NCBI GenBank assembly: GCA_036386415.1
Contig: DASVVT010000064.1
Span: 1 to 64,000, forward strand
Direction of reading: 5' to 3'
Source of the DNA: DASVVT01 sp036386415
Lineage (GTDB): Bacteria > Acidobacteriota > Blastocatellia > Pyrinomonadales > Pyrinomonadaceae
Length of the DNA: 64,000 bases
Positions 58,082 to 64,000 of the stretch are shown here, piece by piece. Under the pieces are notes generated by a model that saw nothing but the letters and a program-made list of their open reading frames with translations, ran no database searches and had not been told where the DNA came from. How positions within the stretch are numbered: position 1 is the stretch's first letter; every line of letters starts with the position of its first letter. A program made the position numbers and the translations under genes.

Positions 58082-60127
58082 TTATGGTTGTGATGTGCGT
58101 TTCTCCGGTGGGACGGCGCGCGGAATGTCGCCGTCATCAATGATGAGAGGGGGAGCTTCCTGTGCGTCCTGCGTTTGAAGCCTGGGTGCGCCGCGCAAGG
58201 CGGGCGCGCTCTTGAGACGCGGGATTCTCAGGGTCGCGACGGCGTCCGTGCGCCGCAGGATCGCGCCGCCGCGCCCGGCGACCCAGGCGTTCGTGCCGCC
58301 GCGATAAGCGACAGAGAAGAGGGGCACGCTCGTGATGGTCGGCTGCATCTCCCATGTCAGGCCGCCGTCCTTGGTGCGAAGCACGCGCCCCTGATCGCCG
58401 GAGATGAGAGCGTCGTCGCGCGCCGCCACCGCCACCGCAAAGAGGTTCGACTTGACGCCGCTCTCCTGATCTTTCCAGGTCGCGCCGCCGTCGTCCGTGC
58501 GCAGGATGATCCCTTTCTCGCCGACGATGTAGCCGCGCTGCGCATCTGCGAACGCAATGGCGTAGAGCCACTCCCGCAACTGCGCCCTGACGTGACGCCA
58601 CTTCTCGCCGCCGTCCTGCGTGAGCAGGATCGTGCCCTGCGCGCCGACGGCGACCCCGTGTTTCTCATCCGTAAAATGCACGTCTTCGAGCCACGCCATG
58701 GTGTTCGTGACCATCCCGTGCCAGGTCTCTCCGCCGTCATCCGTCTGAAGGATCGTGCCGCGCGCCCCGCTCGCCCAGCCGCGCTGCGGGTTGAGGAAGA
58801 AGACTCCGAACAACTCTTCCGTCACACTCGTGGGCACGCGCGTCCACGTCACGCCGCCGTTCATCGAACGCAGGATGATCCCTTTCTCGCCGACGATCCA
58901 GCCCTGCTTCTCGTTGATAAAGGTGACGGCGTTCAGACGCTCGGTCGTGCCCGATGGACGTACAGTCCAACTTTTGCCTCCCGAACTCGTGTACAGAATC
59001 TTCCCACGCGCGCCGACCGCCCAGCCGCGCGAGCCGTCCAGAAAGAAGATGTCAGCCAGGTCGTCGCGCCCGCCCTCCGAGAGACGCCTCCAACCGAGGC
59101 CGCCATCGTCCGTGCGCAGGATCAGTCCGTCGCCGCCCGCAGCCCATCCTGTCTCCTCATCTGCGAAGTAGACGGTCGAGAGACGCGGGCTGGTTCGCAC
59201 GTTGACGGGCAGCCAGATATGGCCTCCGTCGGCGGTCGTCAACACGACGCCCCGCTCGCCCGCCGCCCAGCCGTGCCGCTCGTCCATGAAGTAGACGGAG
59301 AAGAGGTCTGTGCTCACAAAGACCTCGACGGCGTTCCAGGTTGCGCCGCCGTCTTCTGTCCGAAGGACACGCCCGCCGTAGCCGACCGCCACGCCGCGCT
59401 TCGGCGTGATGAACGTCACGCTCGTGAGCGGCAACTGTCCCAGGTTTTTACGTTGATGCCACGTCGCGCCGCCATCCTCTGTCATGAGCAGCATTCCCTG
59501 AGCTCCGACGGCTGCGCCCAACTGCATGTTCGCGAAAGAGACGCTGAACAGATGTGCGTTCACATTGCTGTACTGCACGCGCCACGTCGCGCCGCCGTCG
59601 GTGGTGGCGATGATGCGCCCGTAGGAGCCGACAGCCCACCCGTGAAGCGCGTCTCCGGCAGAGAAAGTAACGCTGTAAAGATGATCCTTGAGGCCAACCG
59701 GCCTCAACGTCCACTTCGAGCCGCCGTTTTCCGTCGTCAAGACAGCCCCACGCGCGCCGACCGCCACAGCGCTCGATTTGTCCTTCACGTAGATGCTGTA
59801 GAGCGTTGTCACCAGCGGCGCGCTCTGCACTTCCCAGTCAAAGCCGCCGTCGTCCGTGCGCAGGATCACGCCGTCGGAGCCGACAGCCCACCCATGCTCC
59901 TTGTCTTTAGCGAAGCGTATGCAGAGTATCTCGTTGCCCTGCGGCAGCGGGTTCTGCCACAACCAGCCACGCGACTGCGCCCGCACCGGGGTTAGAAGCG
60001 CGAGCACACAGAGCGTCAGGATGAGCCACGCGCCACACCCTGCCGCCATCACGGAGGGCTCGCGCCGCCCACAAAAAGCGCGCACCGTCGGCCAGCGTAT
60101 CTGGATTGGAGCGAAGACCTTGGTCAC
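58082..60127 (-). CDS. Secreted Ycf48-like / BNR-repeat beta-propeller protein
   Basis: About 681 residues. The N-terminus has a likely signal peptide (GCGAWLILTLCVLALLTPVRAQ). At least twelve repeats of about 45 residues follow, each ending in a GWAVGxxGxILRTxDGGxTW-type motif (VGSDGVILRTDDGGFDW, VGARGAVLTTENGGSKW, VGSYGRIIATTDGGATW and so on). In cyanobacteria Ycf48 aids photosystem II assembly; in heterotrophs these proteins are secreted propellers of unknown role. The C-terminus is Pro-rich. Start is GTG 60127, or possibly ATG 60049. Confidence 0.9.
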   Translation of the reverse strand: MTKVFAPIQIRWPTVRAFCGRREPSVMAAGCGAWLILTLCVLALLTPVRAQSRGWLWQNPLPQGNEILCIRFAKDKEHGWAVGSDGVILRTDDGGFDWEVQSAPLVTTLYSIYVKDKSSAVAVGARGAVLTTENGGSKWTLRPVGLKDHLYSVTFSAGDALHGWAVGSYGRIIATTDGGATWRVQYSNVNAHLFSVSFANMQLGAAVGAQGMLLMTEDGGATWHQRKNLGQLPLTSVTFITPKRGVAVGYGGRVLRTEDGGATWNAVEVFVSTDLFSVYFMDERHGWAAGERGVVLTTADGGHIWLPVNVRTSPRLSTVYFADEETGWAAGGDGLILRTDDGGLGWRRLSEGGRDDLADIFFLDGSRGWAVGARGKILYTSSGGKSWTVRPSGTTERLNAVTFINEKQGWIVGEKGIILRSMNGGVTWTRVPTSVTEELFGVFFLNPQRGWASGARGTILQTDDGGETWHGMVTNTMAWLEDVHFTDEKHGVAVGAQGTILLTQDGGEKWRHVRAQLREWLYAIAFADAQRGYIVGEKGIILRTDDGGATWKDQESGVKSNLFAVAVAARDDALISGDQGRVLRTKDGGLTWEMQPTITSVPLFSVAYRGGTNAWVAGRGGAILRRTDAVATLRIPRLKSAPALRGAPRLQTQDAQEAPPLIIDDGDIPRAVPPEKRTSQP

Positions 60128-60357
60128 TTGCCAGACTACCTTTTGAAGCTACAAACGCGAGGCGTCCTCGGAGAGCAACTCGCTTTGTCAGGGTTGGGGA
60201 ATTATAAAGGCGAACGGGAACGAAAGCGAATCAGGAGAGGGCGACGAGAATCAGAGATGGTAAAAGCCAGGCTGTCAGGGAAGGCGCGTGTAGCGACGCG
60301 CTACCTCACGGTCGGGCTTCCGCCTGAGAGCCGTCAACACGGATGCGTCTCTCTGAC

Positions 60358-60816
60358 TCAGTCATCAATCTCGACCACACCGATCCGGTCAACCGCATCC
60401 CGCAGCACGCTCTCGTCTGCGCGACCAAGTGCGGCGATGCGACGCGCAGCCTTATCTGCGGCCTCCTGTATGACGTGACCGTCGTGACCCTTAGCCCATT
60501 CCCAGGTGATCTGGTGGGGGCGTGCGGCGGCGTCCAGGCGCGCCCACCATTCAGGATTGGATTTGCGGCGGAAGCGCCCGGACATGGTCTCGACGACGTA
60601 GCGCGAATCCGTCACCACGCGCACGCGGCAGGGCTCGCGCAGGGCTTCGAGGCCGAGAGCAGCGGCGGCGATCTCCGCCTGCTGGTTGGTCGCCACACCC
60701 AGATACGAACCGACACCGCGCCACACGCCGCGATAACCCAGAAGCGCAACGGCAGCCGCGCGCGTCTCAGCGGCCTGCCCGTTGCCTAAGCTCGACCCGT
60801 CACAAAAAATCGTCAC
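60358..60816 (-). CDS. rnhA: Ribonuclease HI
   Basis: 152 residues from a GTG at 60816. The catalytic residues are in TIFCDGSSLGNGQ (first Asp), TNQQAEIAAAALGLEAL (Glu), RVVTDSRYVVE (second Asp) and AKGHDGHVIQEAADKAA (His/Asp region). It cleaves RNA in RNA-DNA hybrids. A longer frame to 60885 adds residues encoded by a GATGAGG repeat arm and gives an N-terminus without family similarity, so GTG is preferred although its ribosome binding site is weak. Length fits the family. Confidence 0.9.
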   Translation of the reverse strand: MTIFCDGSSLGNGQAAETRAAAVALLGYRGVWRGVGSYLGVATNQQAEIAAAALGLEALREPCRVRVVTDSRYVVETMSGRFRRKSNPEWWARLDAAARPHQITWEWAKGHDGHVIQEAADKAARRIAALGRADESVLRDAVDRIGVVEIDD

Positions 60817-60827
60817 CGACTTCTTTA

Positions 60828-60910
60828 AGGGATGAGGGATGAGGGATGAGGGATGAGTGGAAAAACTTTTCTGGTTTTTATTCATCCCTCATCCCTCATC
60901 CTTCATCCCT
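60828..60910. repeat. Inverted heptad repeat, GATGAGG class (element B5)
   Basis: Left arm 60828-60857 (four units) and right arm 60882-60910 pair with one mismatch. The right arm contains the last four codons and the stop of the SbcC-like gene; the left arm lies just upstream of rnhA. Confidence 0.92.
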
Positions 60911-63900
60911 TGGTTGCCCTCATCCCTTCCTTTGATGTGAAGGATGTGGTCTACGTTCTCCTCGAAGGTGTCGTCGTGCGAGATGACGAAGAGTTGGTCG
61001 AAGTGCTGCACCTGTCCGATCTGCTGTGCGAGACGCTCTCGCCGCTCCTGATCCATGTTGACCGTCGGCTCGTCGAAGAAGGCGAGGCGGATGTCGGAGA
61101 GTTGTTTGAGGAGCGCGAGGCGGATGGAGAGAGCGGCGGCCATCTGCTCGCCGCCCGACAGGTTTGGAAAGGAACGCTCGTGCCCCTCTTCTTCGAGGAT
61201 GATCTCGTAGTCGCGCGACCACCTGAGCGCGCGTCCGGCCTCGCCCGTGATCTCACGAAAGAGCTGGTTCGCTTCAATCGAGATGTTATAGAGATAGCTT
61301 TCGGTGACGAGCGGCCCGGCTTGCTTGAGAATGTCGCGTATGAAATCCGTCGCCTCGTTCAGCTCTTCCAGCCGCTCTTTGGCGCGAAACTCTTCGCGCA
61401 TTTGGTCGCGCACCTCGCGTAGCCGCTCGATCTCCGCACCGAGAGAGGATTCGCGCACCCGCGCCGCCTCCAATTGCGCTGAAGTGGCGGCACCACGCTC
61501 GCGCGCCTGGGCCAGCCCTGCGCGCTCCAGGTTGTGCTGCTCGCGGTCGTAGGCGTGTGTGGCCGTCTCGTGCTCGCGCCGCGCATTTTCAGCCTCAAGC
61601 GCCCCGCGTGCGGCCTGTTCTTCAGCCCGCGCCAGCTCCGCTTCGCGCGCGGGGAGCTGCGCGGCCAGGCTCTCGCTGGCGACGTACTCGTGGTGAGCGG
61701 GCGCGGTGCGGTCGCGCCTTTCTCTAGCCTCCTCCCACTGTGTATCCAGCCCTTTGTACTGCTCTAACTGACGGTTGAGTGTGCGCGACTGCTCTTCGAG
61801 CGCGCGGAGCGCATCGGTCGCACCGCTAAGCTCAGCCTGGCGCGCGGGCGCGCTCTCGGCCTCCGCGCGAAGCGAAGCGGCGGAGGCACGCGGGTCTTTA
61901 AGCCGACGCAGCCGCGCGTCCGTTTCCTCTATATCCTTCTCCAGGGTGGTCACGGCCTCTGCCGCTGCGGCCACGCCGTCGCGCTCCTCTTTACGGCGCT
62001 TGCCCTCCTGCTCGATCTCCTTCAAGCGTTGCTGAAGTGGCTGAAGCTCTGCGAAGCGCAGCGCTGCTTCGCGTTGATCCTTCAACTCGGCGTCGATGCC
62101 GAATAGCTGGAATTTCAACTGCTGCAAGCGCTCGCGGCTGGCGTCTGGAAGCGCCGCCAGCTCGCGCTCCAAACGAGCGAGCGTGCCCTGACGTTCGGCG
62201 AGCAGCTTGCGCTCGCTCTTCAACTGATGCTCGGCGCTTTCAAGGCGCGAAAGATGTTTTTCCGCCTCGCGCGCCTCACGCACTGCGACCGAAAGCTCGG
62301 CGCGCTCCTTCTCCATCGCCTTCAGTTGCGCACGGTTGGTGGCGAACTGCCCTGTGAAATAGTCTTCGAGCGTCTGTCCTTCACCGATATTCAGACAGCG
62401 CTCGGACAGGATCGGGCAGAGTCCGCCTTTGACTTCCCTTTGGAACTTCTCGTCGCGCGTAATCTCTGCGCGCAGGTGCGCGAGCCGCTCCGTCAGATCG
62501 CTTTCGCGTGCGACGAGCTGCGCCGCCTCCGCCGCACGCTCGGAGAGTTTTTCGAGATCGGCAATCTCCTTTTCGTGACGCGCAACCTCGCGCTGAAGAC
62601 GCAAAGCCTCGCGCTCGGCGTCTTTACGTTGATCCTGCAAATGTCCGGCGCTCGTCGCAGCCCTCTCCATCCGGCTCAGGGTCGTCTCCACATCAAGGCG
62701 GTCGCTTTCCAGTTGCGCCACGCGTTCCTGCGCGCCGCTCCCGCGCTCTGCCTCGCGTATGCGCTCGCGCGTCTGCGTGTGCTGGGCGCGCAAGTGCTCA
62801 AGCTCTACGTCCAACTGCGTGAGACGTTCGCGGGCGCTGATGGCCTGGGCGCGAAGATCACGCAGGCGCTCACGCTCGCGCTCCAACTCCTCCTGCTCGA
62901 CTATCAACGGCTCAAGCGCTGCAATCGACTGAGCGGCACGAGCCGCGCGTTCGAGCGCCTCTTCGAGACGACGCACGTCGCCCGTGGCGGAGACGAGCAG
63001 GCGCGCGACCCTTTCGGCTTCGGTGCGGAGGGGATCGCGTGCGGCGCGCTTCGTCTCCAGCTCACGAAGAAGATCGAGCGCCGAGAGGTGCTCAAGATGA
63101 TCTGCACGGGCGCTCTGCTGGCGCTCAAGCGCAGCCCGCGCAGCATCGCGCTCGATGCCTAAATCGCTGGCGCGCCTCAAGGCCGCGTCGCGTTCGACCT
63201 CAAGACGATCTGCGACGAGGCGCGTCTCGCTCACATATCGCTCCGCTTGATCCATCAGCTCGACGACGCGTGCGCGCTCGTTTATCTCTTGCTGTAACTC
63301 GCCCATTGCCGCTTCAAGCTCACGGACGCGCGCCGCCGCCAACGTGTGCTCTGCGACCAGTTCGTCGTAGCGCGCGAGTTGGCCTTCGGCCCCTGCGATG
63401 CGCTCGCGCACTTCCGAGGTGCGCTCACGAATCAAACTCACAGTATCGCGAAGGCGCTCCGCCCCCTCGCGGTACTCTTCCACCTTCAGGAGTCGATCAA
63501 AGGAGGCTTTACGCGCGTTCGGCGCGAGCAGAAATTCGGCTGTGAATGAGCCCTGCGGGACACCTACGGCGGAGCGAAACAGCGCCTTCAAATCCGTGCC
63601 CGGCTCGATCCCCAGGTGCAGGCGCAGAAAGTCGGAGACATCTTTCTTCTTCTCCGCGATGCGCAGCCCGAGTCCCTGATCGTGCACGTGATAACCGGTT
63701 CCCGTGTCGCGGTAAACCGTGTACTGTCGTTCGTCCAGGTCGCTCTCGAAGGTGACGCGCACGGAGCCCTTTTTCGCGCCGCGACGCAAGAAATCATCTT
63801 TGCTGTATTCGAGGTGGTCGAAGAGCGTCCATGCGATGGCTTCGAGAATGGTGGTCTTGCCCGCGCCGTTTTCGCCGGTGATGGCGGTCGTGCCGCGCTC

Positions 63901-63963
63901 GAAAGTGAATTCCGAGTGGACGTAGGATTTGATGTTATCGAGCTCGACTCGTGTGACGTGCAT
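60889..63963 (-). CDS. SbcC/Rad50-like SMC-family ATPase
   Basis: 1024 residues from ATG 63963. The N-terminal ATPase half has Walker A GENGAGKTTILEA, followed by VGVPQGSFTAEFLL (Q-loop region). Two long coiled coils (about 170-500 and 530-880) flank a hook region reading GLCPILSERCLNIGEG; the two Cys are spaced C-x6-C rather than the usual CxxC. The C-terminal half has the ABC signature NLSGGEQMAAALSIRLALL, Walker B RLAFFDEPTVNMD and the His switch FVISHDDTFEENVDHIL. It probably partners an SbcD nuclease encoded beyond the window. The final residues (GRDEGNQGMKDEG) are partly repeat-encoded. Confidence 0.88.
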   Translation of the reverse strand: MHVTRVELDNIKSYVHSEFTFERGTTAITGENGAGKTTILEAIAWTLFDHLEYSKDDFLRRGAKKGSVRVTFESDLDERQYTVYRDTGTGYHVHDQGLGLRIAEKKKDVSDFLRLHLGIEPGTDLKALFRSAVGVPQGSFTAEFLLAPNARKASFDRLLKVEEYREGAERLRDTVSLIRERTSEVRERIAGAEGQLARYDELVAEHTLAAARVRELEAAMGELQQEINERARVVELMDQAERYVSETRLVADRLEVERDAALRRASDLGIERDAARAALERQQSARADHLEHLSALDLLRELETKRAARDPLRTEAERVARLLVSATGDVRRLEEALERAARAAQSIAALEPLIVEQEELERERERLRDLRAQAISARERLTQLDVELEHLRAQHTQTRERIREAERGSGAQERVAQLESDRLDVETTLSRMERAATSAGHLQDQRKDAEREALRLQREVARHEKEIADLEKLSERAAEAAQLVARESDLTERLAHLRAEITRDEKFQREVKGGLCPILSERCLNIGEGQTLEDYFTGQFATNRAQLKAMEKERAELSVAVREAREAEKHLSRLESAEHQLKSERKLLAERQGTLARLERELAALPDASRERLQQLKFQLFGIDAELKDQREAALRFAELQPLQQRLKEIEQEGKRRKEERDGVAAAAEAVTTLEKDIEETDARLRRLKDPRASAASLRAEAESAPARQAELSGATDALRALEEQSRTLNRQLEQYKGLDTQWEEARERRDRTAPAHHEYVASESLAAQLPAREAELARAEEQAARGALEAENARREHETATHAYDREQHNLERAGLAQARERGAATSAQLEAARVRESSLGAEIERLREVRDQMREEFRAKERLEELNEATDFIRDILKQAGPLVTESYLYNISIEANQLFREITGEAGRALRWSRDYEIILEEEGHERSFPNLSGGEQMAAALSIRLALLKQLSDIRLAFFDEPTVNMDQERRERLAQQIGQVQHFDQLFVISHDDTFEENVDHILHIKGRDEGNQGMKDEG

Positions 63964-63973
63964 CAGCAAATTC

Positions 63974-64000
63974 TAGATTTTTGATCTGAAATCTCAAATC
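63974..64000. repeat. Probable heptad repeat arm at the window edge (GATTTGA type)
   Basis: The last 27 nt, read on the minus strand, are GATTTGAGATTTCAGATCAA and following, i.e. 7-nt units GATTTGA-GATTTCA-GATCAAA. It lies just upstream of the SbcC-like start and is probably one arm of another inverted repeat cut by the window end. Confidence 0.5.

Noticed and set aside
58175..59995. 606-codon plus-strand frame opposite the Ycf48-like gene
   Set aside because: It mirrors the repetitive propeller gene; no domain features, Arg/Ala/His-rich composition.

Overview
The window most likely comes from an Acidobacteriota chromosome, probably class Blastocatellia. This is inferred from gene content: a serine/threonine kinase with TolB-like and TPR modules, a TolB/WD40-like propeller fragment, an acidobacterial-type VWFA secreted protein, and GC-rich sequence with many secreted proteins of unknown role. 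No rRNA, tRNA, CRISPR array or complete insertion sequence was recognised.

Layout. 1-5.4 kb: the C-terminal part of a propeller protein, a small coiled-coil gene, a response regulator, a GT-C/STT3-like membrane protein and a lipoprotein. 5.5-10.7 kb: a reductase/SDR pair divergent from a WYL regulator, then a zinc-dehydrogenase, cysteine hydrolase and NTF2-like operon. 10.8-13.8 kb: lipA, a threonine dehydratase and lipB. 14-23 kb: secreted proteins (VWFA, OmpA), a visibly AT-richer stretch with two methyltransferases, and the large kinase. 23.3-29.1 kb: a 2-oxoacid dehydrogenase operon on the minus strand (lpd, E1 alpha, E1 beta, a DUF4242 gene, E2); lipA and lipB nearby could supply its lipoyl cofactor. 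29-36.4 kb: small stress or unknown genes, a TIR-NB-ARC-TPR protein of the kind found in antiphage immunity, and a Uma2 protein whose expected active-site Asp appears to be replaced. 36.4-45.6 kb: fumC, nadA, a ferredoxin, a Rieske protein, a SIMPL protein, an RGG/YG-rich CBS protein, Hsp20 and lon. 45.7-52 kb: a secreted subtilisin with Calx-beta repeats, a CPA2 antiporter and secreted unknowns. 52-58 kb: 2-oxoacid:ferredoxin oxidoreductase korA and korB, split by a three-gene nucleotidyltransferase cassette and bracketed by two CBS-domain genes. 58-64 kb: a Ycf48-like propeller, RNase HI and an SbcC/Rad50-like ATPase.

The most striking non-coding feature is a set of about two dozen intergenic inverted repeats whose arms are built from short tandem units, mostly 7 nt (AGTAGTC, GATGAGG, TTGTCCG, GTCACTC, ATTGCGG types) and in one class 9 nt (AACGCAAAG type). 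They sit in gene spacers, often 0-5 nt after a stop codon, sometimes supply C-terminal codons, and fill every spacer of the 2-oxoacid dehydrogenase operon. Two GATGAGG elements carry the same variant unit at matched positions in both arms, so pairing is preserved. One AGTAGTC element lies next to a degraded copy of the start of an E2 gene. A separate cluster of 13-bp GTCCC-type palindromes has been incorporated into the 3' end of lipB.

Start codons were chosen by Shine-Dalgarno spacing where one was visible. Several naive longest ORFs extend into the repeats and were shortened. All functional names come from reading motifs by eye; no database search was possible.
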